From NCBI GenBank assembly GCA_025361385.1, contig JANYAJ010000328.1, positions 1 through 5,564 on the forward strand: 5,564 nucleotides of DNA, read 5' to 3'. Source of the stretch: Nitrospira sp. Its GTDB lineage: Bacteria > Nitrospirota > Nitrospiria > Nitrospirales > Nitrospiraceae. The position numbers were made by a program, and so were the translations under genes. Positions 1 through 5,564 of the stretch are shown here, piece by piece (within the stretch, counting starts at the first letter, position 1; the number at the start of each line of letters is the position of its first letter). The notes beneath the pieces were generated by a model. That model was given only the letters and a program-made list of their open reading frames with translations, did not search any database and was not told where the DNA came from.

Positions 1-1560
1 CCACCCGACACCGAAATCCTGGTCACACTCCAACGCTCAGGCCTAAAGCTCTGGGCGGACAGTCTCTACGACCGTGTGCCGGCCGACATGGTCCTCGAAG
101 CTCTCTTGACCTTTAAAAATGCTGCGGGAAAAGAGTTGAGCCAGCAGACCGTTTCGATCACGCACAACCAACGCCTCATTCTGGAACCAACTCAACGCCG
201 TTGCGACTACGGCAACATGGGAGAATTCGTGCATGACGCCGGGATCGCCCTGGCGACGCAGTTCATTCGGGCAGCCAGGACTCAATTGGCCGGGACTGGT
301 GGTCAGGCGCCCGCCACAGTGGCCGCTTCACCAACCAGACCAACGCCACCAATAGCGACGCTACCGGCCAAAGGCATTTCTTCAGCACTCTCGTTTAAGG
401 CCACCGTGCTGGACGAGAACAGTAATTTAGTCTTTGAGGGAGGCGAACGGATTCGAGTCCGCATCGATCTCGTAAACGGAGGAGAGCCGGAGCTTCAGGG
501 TGTCACGGCGACCTTAACGGGAACCGCCTCGTTGCTCGCTCAATTTCCGACTACCACGCTGGCGGTCGGACGACTGCAACCAGGCCAATCCCGCTCGATC
601 GAATTTGTGGCGACGTTGCCGCAAGCCGTCCAACAGCAGAAGGCCGAGCTCCAGGTGGCAGTGTCTGAATCAGGAGCCAGGACTCAACCGCCGCTTCAAA
701 CCCTAACCCTGTCGATCCAACCCACTGGCATCAAAGCCGACGACGTAGATCAGATCCCTGCTGTGACCGCCGGATTTCATCAGCCCCACACCTATTTGCT
801 CTCAATCGGGATCGGATCCTATCGGGACCAGCAAGTCCCCTCTCGCAAGTTTGCCTCCTTGGATGCCGAAATGGTTGCAACCTATTTTCAATCCCTCGGC
901 GGCTTACCGGCCTCCAATGTTCGGCTGTTGCAAGATTGGAAGGCGCTCCGTCCGGATATCGACGAAGCCCTGTTGGATTGGCTGCCACCTCACATGAACA
1001 AGGATGCGGTCGTCATTGTTTATTTTGCCGGTCTGGCCTCGGTCTCTACGACGGGAGACACGTTCCTGGTGCCATACGATGGGACCGCCACGAGCACCTC
1101 ACGAGCCTACCCGCTCAAAGATTTGGAAGCAGCGCTCTCTCGCCTCAAAGCGAAGCAGACAGTGTTTCTGTTTGATGGGATTGTATCGCGCCTGGGACCG
1201 GACAGCCGAACCAAACCCGTCCTCCCCCAGTGGAACCCCACTGGAAGTTCGACGCTTCATGTCATCGGAACCAGCGGGATCGGGCGTGGGTTAGAAGACG
1301 ACGAGCATCGGCACGGGCTCTTCACCTACTATCTGCTGCGGGCACTGCGAGGCGAGGCCGATACGAATCGGGATGGTGACGTGACCGTCGGCGAAACGGT
1401 GGCCTATCTCAGCCAGAAAGTATTGTGGGCCTCCAAGACCCACATGAGCCAGGAACAACGCCCTGTGATTGCGCCACCCATCCGATCAACCGATCCTTCG
1501 GCTGCCCTGATATTGACCAAGCCAGCCGCGATCCAGGGCACTGTCGCTCGCGAGAAGTAG
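1..1560 (+). CDS. Caspase-fold (peptidase C14-like) protein with Ig-like domain, catalytically dead; 5' end missing
   Basis: The frame is open from base 1 to the TAG at 1558-1560 (519 visible residues, numbered from base 1), so the true start lies upstream; the ATG at 76 is internal. Residues 1-95 form an unrecognised domain. A Pro/Ala/Thr-rich linker follows (about 96-125), then a beta-rich Ig/CARDB-like domain (about 130-241, with the stretch FEGGERIRVRIDLVNGG), then a caspase fold (about 263-500). The fold is recognisable from HTYLLSIGIGSYRD, the DAEMVATYF helix, VIVYFAGLA, FLVPYDG, VFLFDG and HGLFTYYLLRALRGE. Family members normally carry His in YFSGHG and Cys in a D-x-C motif. Here these positions are Leu345 and Ile394, and the whole domain has no cysteine; the only visible one is Cys68. 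Protease activity is therefore very unlikely, and a binding or scaffold role is inferred. An EF-hand-like loop lies at 454-465. A signal peptide cannot be assessed because the N-terminus is missing. Confidence 0.85.
   Translation, partial: PPDTEILVTLQRSGLKLWADSLYDRVPADMVLEALLTFKNAAGKELSQQTVSITHNQRLILEPTQRRCDYGNMGEFVHDAGIALATQFIRAARTQLAGTGGQAPATVAASPTRPTPPIATLPAKGISSALSFKATVLDENSNLVFEGGERIRVRIDLVNGGEPELQGVTATLTGTASLLAQFPTTTLAVGRLQPGQSRSIEFVATLPQAVQQQKAELQVAVSESGARTQPPLQTLTLSIQPTGIKADDVDQIPAVTAGFHQPHTYLLSIGIGSYRDQQVPSRKFASLDAEMVATYFQSLGGLPASNVRLLQDWKALRPDIDEALLDWLPPHMNKDAVVIVYFAGLASVSTTGDTFLVPYDGTATSTSRAYPLKDLEAALSRLKAKQTVFLFDGIVSRLGPDSRTKPVLPQWNPTGSSTLHVIGTSGIGRGLEDDEHRHGLFTYYLLRALRGEADTNRDGDVTVGETVAYLSQKVLWASKTHMSQEQRPVIAPPIRSTDPSAALILTKPAAIQGTVAREK
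1360..1395 (+). other. EF-hand-like calcium-binding loop in the caspase-fold protein
   Basis: Residues 454-465 read DTNRDGDVTVGE. This fits the 12-residue EF-hand loop: acidic or Asn ligands at positions 1, 3 and 5, Gly at 6, Asp at 7, and Glu at 12. Similar D-x-N-x-D-G-x-(I/V) loops are common at this position in bacterial caspase-like proteins. Calcium binding is inferred, not shown. Confidence 0.55.
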
Positions 1561-1710
1561 TGCGCTCCTTAGCAGCCATCAGACCCAGACATGACTCGAC
1601 ATACTGTTCATGGGCGTCATGCTCACGGCCGATGCATGACCACCACGCGTGAGATGCAGCGTTGCTCTTCCTCACACGTTCGACAAAATAGGATGACGCA
1701 ATCCGCGGAC
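1561..1710. other. Intergenic stretch with no recognised feature
   Basis: This lies between the stop of the caspase-fold gene and the hairpin terminator of the cytochrome gene. Open frames crossing it lack a credible ribosome binding site and resemble no family I know. No plus-strand T-rich terminator for the caspase-fold gene is visible here. Confidence 0.5.
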
Positions 1711-1748
1711 AAAAAAAGAGGGTGGAGGATTCGCTCCTCCACCCTCTT
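1711..1748 (-). terminator. Rho-independent terminator of the cytochrome c gene
   Basis: There is a perfect 14-bp stem: AAGAGGGTGGAGGA at 1716-1729 pairs with 1735-1748 around a 5-nt loop (1730-1734). Read on the minus strand the hairpin is followed by seven T residues (1711-1717). It starts 21 nt past the cytochrome stop codon. On the plus strand no U-tract of useful length follows, so it serves mainly the minus strand. Confidence 0.93.
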
Positions 1749-1768
1749 ACACTCACACTCAGGCAAAA

Positions 1769-2215
1769 TTACTCGCCCTTGCAGAAGCTCCGCTCGTAGT
1801 TGATGATCGTCCAGGCTTCTTCTTCGTTGATCGCGGCTGGGATCAGAGATACCATCCCCGTGCCGGCGCTGCCGTTCTTGATTACCCAGAAGAGCTCGCC
1901 ATCTTTCCGCATCTTGTGGAACTTGCAGTTCGTGAAATCGCGTGGGCTCGGATTCAAAATTGCACCGGCTGGGCCCTGGCCATTTCCTTCCTTACCATGG
2001 CAATTGAAGCAGGTGCCCTTGCCCTCGAACAACGCCTTTCCTTTGGCGATGCTCTCAGGGGTCGAGGCAACCGGATTCTTCATCGCCTTCGCATCGCTCA
2101 TCTGATCCGCGGGAACGCGGGGCTTCAGCGGCTCGCGCTCCTCGGCTCCGACCACTGAGACTGACAACATCATCAGCGCTGCGCTGATTCCCAAGAACTT
2201 AGAGAAATACCCCAT
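1769..2215 (-). CDS. Secreted monoheme cytochrome c
   Basis: This is a 148-residue periplasmic electron carrier of the class I cytochrome c type. Residues 1-24 are a Sec signal peptide (hydrophobic SAALMMLSVSVVGA, likely cleaved before EEREP). The single heme site is C69-F-N-C72-H73, followed by GKEGNGQGPAG. Met121 in GSAGTGMVSLIP is the likely distal heme ligand, and the C-terminal helix EEAWTIINYERSF is typical of the fold. Two extra cysteines, Cys97 and Cys145, might form a disulfide. I chose the ATG at 2213-2215 because AAAGGAGG lies 7 nt upstream and the signal peptide begins there. The longer frame from 2290 would start only a few bases from the predicted transcription start and would bury the signal peptide. 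The gene has its own promoter and terminator, so it is monocistronic. Its redox partner cannot be told from this window. Confidence 0.92.
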   Translation of the reverse strand: MGYFSKFLGISAALMMLSVSVVGAEEREPLKPRVPADQMSDAKAMKNPVASTPESIAKGKALFEGKGTCFNCHGKEGNGQGPAGAILNPSPRDFTNCKFHKMRKDGELFWVIKNGSAGTGMVSLIPAAINEEEAWTIINYERSFCKGE

Positions 2216-2222
2216 CAGACGT

Positions 2223-2230
2223 CCTCCTTT
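2223..2230 (-). promoter_or_regulatory. Strong Shine-Dalgarno site deciding the cytochrome c start
   Basis: The minus strand reads AAAGGAGG, 7 nt before the ATG at 2213-2215. It is close to a perfect anti-SD match and fixes this start over the in-frame upstream ATG at 2288-2290, which lacks such a site. Confidence 0.9.
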
Positions 2231-2300
2231 GTGTTTAACCACCGCACGTGAACTCGGCCTCTGGCTCAAAGATCCATATAAAATCGACAAAACGCCGGCG

Positions 2301-2330
2301 AATATAACAACGGCCTTCCACCCATGTCAA
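2301..2330 (-). promoter_or_regulatory. Sigma-70-type promoter of the cytochrome c gene
   Basis: On the minus strand a perfect -35 box TTGACA (2325-2330) is followed by an 18-nt spacer and a -10 box TATATT (2301-2306, 5 of 6 to consensus). The expected transcription start is near 2293-2296, giving a 5' UTR of about 80 nt before the ATG at 2215. The site suggests strong, housekeeping-type expression. Confidence 0.8.
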
Positions 2331-2666
2331 GCATTCCAGCTCACAACCAACCCCTCTCCCTGCTCCGCAACTTTTTCATGGCCGCGCCCCTCGCCTCACA
2401 CTCACTTTGGTTCCGCTGACGATCATGCGTTTTACCAGATACTACTCAAAGCTCATGCCAAAGTGCACATTCTGTGATGCGTGAGATTCCAGCTAGTTAG
2501 GGAAGGGACGATCCCAAAGACCTTGGGAGCATCAAAATGGTGACACCATTGCGCCTCAGCCCCTACTGCGATGCCCCACCAATCGATGGAATATGCCGAA
2601 GCCTCGTAGCTTGTCGTCGGCTACGTCCGTCTCTCAGGGAACCGAGGCATGAGTGGGTGAATCAAT
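2331..2666. other. Non-coding region with several short inverted repeats
   Basis: No convincing gene is present in this gap. It holds three compact dyads: TCCCAA/TTGGGA (2512-2517 with 2523-2528), the odd palindrome AATGGTGACACCATT (2536-2550), and CGTAGC/GCTACG (2605-2610 with 2620-2625). A longer pairing of GCCTCG (2601-2606) with CGAGGC (2643-2648) could enclose the third dyad. None is followed by a T-tract. They could be operators, a small RNA, or remnants of a repeat element. I recognise no family. Confidence 0.4.
2536..2550. repeat. 15-bp palindrome, possible operator
   Basis: AATGGTGACACCATT is a perfect 7-bp dyad around one central base. Its size is typical of a dimeric regulator site. 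It lies about 205 bp upstream of the cytochrome -35 box, which is far for direct control, and I do not recognise the matching regulator. Confidence 0.3.
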
Positions 2667-2700
2667 AAAAAAAGGCAGCAACTTGAGGGCCGTTAGCGCT
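2667..2700 (-). terminator. Possible weak terminator after the rodZ-like gene
   Basis: On the minus strand seven T residues (2667-2673) follow the stop codon by about 20 nt. The preceding hairpin is imperfect: AGC...AAC at the stop codon can pair with GTTGCT across a bulge, or GGC can pair with GCC. The T-tract and position suit termination, but the stem is poor. Confidence 0.35.
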
Positions 2701-3631
2701 TAACGACGATATCGCGAGCGACTTTACCGCTCGGGCCAAATGGTTTTTGTGGCTTGCCATTGAGTTCGGCTTTCACCCCACCGGCATTGCCCAAGGTCAA
2801 GATAAACTGGTCCTGCCCCTTCCATCGGCCCTTTTCACCCGGTCTGAGCAAGGCCTCTTGAGGACTACCACCATCGATTTGGACCACGACCCAACTCAGT
2901 TCTGTCGCCTCAAGATCTAACACCAACTGCCCGTCCATTACCCCGGTCCCTTCGAGCGAAATCCCTCCCAATGGCCCGTCGCTCCCCAAGGAGGAGGGAG
3001 CGGGGGCGGTCGACTCGGGCATTGATGAAGCCAAGGGCACGGCTCCAGCCACTGGCCCAACAATACTTCCCGTGCCTGCCTTGGCTGGCACGAGAGGGGA
3101 CTCTCCCGATTTAGCCTTAGGGGCTGATGGAGAAACGGCTTCTGCCTGCGGACTTGGCGGTGGCAGAGCCTGAGTTTCCTGAGCCGGTTGAATGGTCCGC
3201 TTGGAGGCGGAAGCCGGAAGATCTGAGCTCGAACGACGCACCAGAAGCGACGACTGCTCACGGCTCAAGAGAAAAATGAGCGTGAAAATCGCAATGCCGA
3301 TGGCAACCGCGACAGCCTTTCGATTCGATTGCCGCTTCCGCTCTTCTTCCGCCTGCCTGACTTTCAGCCGCTCTCGTTCGATTTGCTTGTCATAAAAGGC
3401 ACCAGCCGATTGCACGAATCGGTGGATCGCATCCTCTTCATCGAGGCCAAGAGACCTGGCATAGGACCGGACAAAACCTCGCGCAAACACCTGATCGGGC
3501 AGCTTGGCAAAGTTCCCATCTTCCAACGCCTTCACAAAATCGGTTCGAATTCGCGTTTTGGCCGCGACCTCGTCGATCGTGAGTCCCTTGGTCTCTCGCA
3601 CCTGTTTGAAGAATTCGCCGATCGATTCCAT
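2693..3631 (-). CDS. rodZ: RodZ-like cell-shape protein (HTH_25, TM segment, DUF4115)
   Basis: This 312-residue bitopic membrane protein likely links the MreB cytoskeleton to the elongation machinery at the inner membrane. Residues 5-64 form the cytoplasmic helix-turn-helix of the HTH_25 type (FKQVRETKGLTIDEVAAKT, then FARGFVRSYARSLGL). Phe53 and Tyr57 have the four-residue spacing of the aromatic pair that contacts MreB in E. coli RodZ. A charged juxtamembrane helix (82-104) leads to one membrane segment at about 105-122. A long Pro/Ala/Ser-rich linker (about 135-230) and a periplasmic beta-rich RodZ C-terminal domain (about 234-312, starting GQLVLDLEATELSWVVVQ) follow. GAGAG lies 6 nt before the ATG at 3629-3631. 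The start is 10 nt past the stop of the TPR gene, so the two are probably one operon, as in E. coli pilF-rodZ. RodZ activity itself is inferred from architecture. Confidence 0.85.
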   Translation of the reverse strand: MESIGEFFKQVRETKGLTIDEVAAKTRIRTDFVKALEDGNFAKLPDQVFARGFVRSYARSLGLDEEDAIHRFVQSAGAFYDKQIERERLKVRQAEEERKRQSNRKAVAVAIGIAIFTLIFLLSREQSSLLVRRSSSDLPASASKRTIQPAQETQALPPPSPQAEAVSPSAPKAKSGESPLVPAKAGTGSIVGPVAGAVPLASSMPESTAPAPSSLGSDGPLGGISLEGTGVMDGQLVLDLEATELSWVVVQIDGGSPQEALLRPGEKGRWKGQDQFILTLGNAGGVKAELNGKPQKPFGPSGKVARDIVVKR

Positions 3632-3641
3632 AGGTATCTCT

Positions 3642-4331
3642 CTACGGCTTGAGCCGTGTCAGCAGTTCTTTCGCGGCTGCGGCATACTCGCCGCCCTTAT
3701 CGAGCGTCGTCACCTTGATCAGCGTGTCCTTCGAACGCCGCTCGAATCCAAGTTTGTGATAGGCCCGTCCCAGCTCCAAATTTAACAAGGCAGGCGGGAC
3801 ATTCGGCGGACTGACTACCAAGGCATCTTCGAACGCTTCCATCGCTCCTTGATAGTCGCCCTCGTGAGCCAGCGACCGACCGAGATGGAATCGAGCCAGA
3901 TCCGGTGTCGTATAGACGGGATTGGCCAACGCCTGATGAAACGATGCGATCGCATCCCGCCAGCGCCCCTGCTTCTGCAGGACCTGACCGAGATACGTGT
4001 AAGCCTCTGAGTAATTCTCATCGAGCGCTGTCGCAGCCCTGAGCTCTTCTTCGGCTTGAGGAAATTTCCCCTGCAGCGCCAGAATATGGCCAAGCCCATA
4101 TCGTGCTTCCTTGTTGCCAGGGTCGAGCTTCAACGCCTTCTGAAACGATACATACGACTTCTGCTGATCGTATTCCAGGCTCGCGACACCTTCCTGGTAA
4201 TAACCTTTTGATTTCTGTATCGACTCTTCAGAAATCGCACAGCCTGGCAGCCACGCGATCGCCAGACCCAAGGCAACCAGCGAACATACCCGAACTCGAA
4301 CGATCGGACCGACGAAAGCCATATACGTCAC
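3642..4331 (-). CDS. TPR lipoprotein, PilF/PilW-like
   Basis: This 229-residue protein has a lipoprotein signal peptide: a basic, hydrophobic N-terminus and the lipobox L-P-G-C with Cys31 as the lipidated residue. The mature protein is almost all tetratricopeptide repeats, about five units at 43-75, 76-109, 110-143, 146-179 and 183-216, with typical Gly/Ala/Tyr packing (for example YTYLGQVLQKQGRWRDAIAS). Size, lipid anchor and position directly before rodZ match PilF/PilW, the pilotin-like lipoprotein that helps the type IV pilus secretin assemble. No other pilus gene is in the window, so that role is inferred; it could also be a general envelope scaffold. The start is GTG at 4329-4331: GAGG lies 7 nt upstream, and the codon overlaps the TGA stop of the kinase gene in GTGA, implying translational coupling. 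An ATG at 4320-4322 is the alternative start. Confidence 0.82.
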   Translation of the reverse strand: MTYMAFVGPIVRVRVCSLVALGLAIAWLPGCAISEESIQKSKGYYQEGVASLEYDQQKSYVSFQKALKLDPGNKEARYGLGHILALQGKFPQAEEELRAATALDENYSEAYTYLGQVLQKQGRWRDAIASFHQALANPVYTTPDLARFHLGRSLAHEGDYQGAMEAFEDALVVSPPNVPPALLNLELGRAYHKLGFERRSKDTLIKVTTLDKGGEYAAAAKELLTRLKP

Positions 4332-5242
4332 GAAATGTCCTCGAAATGGGTCAACTGCTTAAAAGCTCGAAAACGGTCCTGCACCTCTTTGTAGTCCAGG
4401 ATTCGCAAACGGTCAAGACTAAAGGCTTCTACGGTAAATGACGCCATCACGCTCCCGAAGATAATGGCCTGCTTGAACGCCTCGACTGAACGATTACCGG
4501 TCGCCGTCAGGTAGCCCAAAAAGCCGCCGGCAAAGGTGTCCCCGGCACCGGTTGGATCGCGCACATCTTCAAGCGGAAACGCCGGAGCTCCAAACACCTG
4601 CTTCTGATTGAACATCAAGACCCCATATTCCCCTCGCTTGATGATGAGATGCTTGGGCCCGCGCGCGAGTATTTTCTGTGCGACCTTCACAAGATTCGTA
4701 TTGTCGCCGAGTGCCCGCGCCTCCCCATCGTTAATGATGAGAATATCGACCTTCTCCAAGACCCGCCACAACGCGTCTCGCTTGCCATTAATCCAGAAAT
4801 TCATTGTATCGCACGCGACGAGGGGCGGACGCGGAAGTTTCTGCAAGACATCCAGCTGGAGTTCCGGATCGATATTGCCCAAGAATAAAAGATCCGGGGA
4901 TCGGTAGGCCTCAGGGATCTTGGGCCGAAACGTTTCGAAGACGTTCAGCTTCGTGTCGAGCGTATGCGCTTCGTTCAGCTGATGTGTATATTCCCCTTTC
5001 CAGCGAAAGGTCTCTCCTGGCCGCCGCTCCAACCCCGTCACATCGATGCCACGGCTCTTGAGGAACGCCAGATGTTGCGGAGGAAAGTCTTCCCCCACCA
5101 CAGCGATAAGATCCACGCTGGTAAAGTAACTGGCTGCAGTCGAAAAATAAGTGGCCGATCCCCCCAGCACCTCACTGACTTCTCCAAAGGGTGTCTTTAC
5201 CGTATCAAGCGCGACCGATCCGACCACAAGCAACTTTCCCAT
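4328..5242 (-). CDS. PfkB-family sugar/nucleoside kinase
   Basis: This 304-residue cytoplasmic kinase of the ribokinase/PfkB fold transfers phosphate from ATP to a sugar or nucleoside hydroxyl. The N-terminal strand KLLVVGSVALD is followed by the glycine pair Gly27-Gly28 in LGGSATYFSTAASYF (PfkB signature 1). Asn171 and Glu174 in NDGEA match the N-x-x-E motif for magnesium-phosphate binding. Signature 2 is DPTGAGDTFAGGF (229-241), with Asp235 as the catalytic base and GAG as the anion hole. All core residues are intact and the length is normal. The substrate is not clear. The gene starts 3 nt after the stop of mtnP and overlaps the next gene, so a link to methylthioadenosine or ribose salvage is suggested by context. 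Adenosine kinase and ribokinase are alternatives. The ATG at 5240-5242 has only a modest GGTGA 4 nt upstream, consistent with coupled translation. Confidence 0.88.
   Translation of the reverse strand: MGKLLVVGSVALDTVKTPFGEVSEVLGGSATYFSTAASYFTSVDLIAVVGEDFPPQHLAFLKSRGIDVTGLERRPGETFRWKGEYTHQLNEAHTLDTKLNVFETFRPKIPEAYRSPDLLFLGNIDPELQLDVLQKLPRPPLVACDTMNFWINGKRDALWRVLEKVDILIINDGEARALGDNTNLVKVAQKILARGPKHLIIKRGEYGVLMFNQKQVFGAPAFPLEDVRDPTGAGDTFAGGFLGYLTATGNRSVEAFKQAIIFGSVMASFTVEAFSLDRLRILDYKEVQDRFRAFKQLTHFEDIS
4339..4342 (-). promoter_or_regulatory. Ribosome binding site favouring a GTG start for the TPR lipoprotein
   Basis: GAGG on the minus strand, inside the kinase 3' end, sits 7 nt before the GTG at 4329-4331 but 16 nt before the ATG at 4320-4322. 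The spacing favours the GTG start, which overlaps the kinase stop codon. Confidence 0.65.
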
Positions 5243-5245
5243 AGT

Positions 5246-5524
5246 TCACCGAGTTCCTTTCTTCACGGGAACAGCCCGATCTATCAACAGAGCCAGCTTC
5301 CGTCTGAGCGAGGATGGCATCCGATCTGGCGCCGTAATAATGGCATCCTGCAACGCGCGCTGACAGCGGCACGATGTGACGGCGGCCACCGCAGGCATCA
5401 CCGTCCGCAACAGTTGCTTGGCTAGCATGACATTTTGGCGGAGCGTCGCCAGGATGCCTTCGACGGTGACGGCCTCCTCCGTCTCATGCCAACAATCGTA
5501 ATCGGTCACCAAGGCCACCGTGGC
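5246..5524 (-). CDS. mtnP: S-methyl-5'-thioadenosine phosphorylase, C-terminal part
   Basis: This is the C-terminal end of the enzyme that splits 5'-methylthioadenosine with phosphate into adenine and 5-methylthioribose 1-phosphate, in methionine and polyamine by-product salvage. Visible residues begin ATVALVTDYDCWHETEEAVT. The TDYD aspartates correspond to the purine-contacting pair in human MTAP, and EEAVTVEGILATL is also conserved. A CRC motif near the end (TSCRCQRALQDAIIT) resembles the C-terminal CXC seen in some prokaryotic MTA phosphorylases. The frame ends at TGA 5246-5248, 3 nt before the kinase ATG. A GTG at 5516-5518 is internal, not a start. Upstream of about 5524 the frame stops matching the family and meets a TAA at 5544-5546, because the sequence folds back there; the missing codons appear on the opposite strand. 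Confidence 0.88.
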   Translation of the reverse strand, partial: ATVALVTDYDCWHETEEAVTVEGILATLRQNVMLAKQLLRTVMPAVAAVTSCRCQRALQDAIITAPDRMPSSLRRKLALLIDRAVPVKKGTR

Positions 5525-5564
5525 ACGGGAGGCTGAGCTCTGTTATGCCACGGTGGCCTTGGTG
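5507..5564. repeat. Perfect 19-bp inverted repeat at the window edge (fold-back inside mtnP)
   Basis: Bases 5507-5525 are the exact reverse complement of 5546-5564, with a 20-bp spacer (5526-5545). The right arm ends exactly at the window edge, so the repeat may continue. The plus strand from 5526 encodes REAELCYATVALV, the MtnP segment expected just before TDYDCWH, whereas the rest of mtnP is on the minus strand. Spacer and right arm therefore look like an inverted copy of mtnP, joined where TGGCA occurs naturally on both strands. Confidence 0.85.

Noticed and set aside
76..78. The ATG at 76 as the start of the caspase-fold protein.
   Set aside because: The same frame stays open to base 1 with ordinary protein-like sequence, and no Shine-Dalgarno site precedes the ATG, so the gene is truncated by the window.
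1711..1748. A bidirectional terminator also serving the caspase-fold gene.
   Set aside because: The plus-strand side of the hairpin is followed by ACACTCAC, not a T-tract, so efficient intrinsic termination on that strand is not supported.
2273..2283. A second -10-like box (TTTATA/TATATG on the minus strand) for the cytochrome gene.
   Set aside because: No acceptable -35 box lies 16-18 nt upstream of it, while the site at 2301-2330 has a perfect -35 and a near-perfect -10.
2216..2290. Upstream extension of the cytochrome c frame to the ATG at 2288-2290 (25 extra residues).
   Set aside because: The predicted transcription start is only a few bases away, no ribosome binding site fits, and the extension would bury a clean signal peptide that starts at the ATG with a strong SD at 2213-2215.
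2938..3261. A 107-residue minus-strand frame overlapping the rodZ-like gene.
   Set aside because: It is a frame shadow of the Pro/Ala/Ser-rich linker of RodZ, with Arg/Pro-biased composition and no family resemblance.
5246..5518. A complete 90-residue gene starting at the GTG at 5516-5518.
   Set aside because: The sequence is plainly the C-terminal part of MTA phosphorylase. The GTG encodes an internal Val, and the upstream stop is produced by the fold-back.
5507..5564. A phase-variable invertible switch formed by the 19-bp inverted repeats.
   Set aside because: Inverting the 20-bp spacer would restore REAELCYATVALV, but the residues before it (TKATVA) still would not match MtnP. The spacer is very short and no recombinase is nearby. 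A template-switch fold-back explains the arms more simply.

Overview
The window reads as a chromosomal piece of a GC-rich Gram-negative bacterium, most likely Nitrospira or a close relative. That assignment is an inference from protein style (a caspase-fold protein with an Ig-like domain, a small periplasmic cytochrome c, a RodZ with a long linker); no rRNA or other marker is present to prove it.

Layout: (1) Positions 1-1560, plus strand, hold the 3' part of a large protein with an unrecognised N-terminal piece, a Pro/Ala/Thr linker, a beta-rich Ig-like domain and a caspase-fold (peptidase C14) domain. The catalytic His and Cys of that domain are both replaced, so it looks like a pseudo-protease. 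(2) Positions 1561-1768 are intergenic and carry a strong intrinsic terminator for the minus-strand gene that follows. (3) Positions 1769-2215, minus strand, encode a small secreted monoheme cytochrome c with its own near-consensus promoter. (4) Positions 2331-2692 are non-coding, with several short hairpins and a possible terminator. (5) Positions 2693-5524, minus strand, are a compact operon read from right to left: the 3' end of a methylthioadenosine phosphorylase (mtnP), a PfkB-family kinase, a TPR lipoprotein resembling PilF/PilW, and a RodZ-like cytoskeletal protein. The gaps are 3 nt, a 2-nt GTGA overlap, and 10 nt, so the genes are probably co-transcribed and translationally coupled.

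The operon joins nucleoside salvage (mtnP plus kinase) to an envelope/cell-shape pair. The pilF-rodZ adjacency is known from Gammaproteobacteria such as E. coli (pilF-rodZ-ispG) and supports both identifications. The cytochrome is a separate transcription unit.

The two most notable observations are the doubly inactivated caspase domain, and the right edge of the window. There the mtnP reading frame folds back on itself: a perfect 19-bp inverted repeat is present and MtnP codons continue on the opposite strand. This looks like a template-switch or assembly fold-back, and it makes the last 40 bases unreliable as gene sequence.
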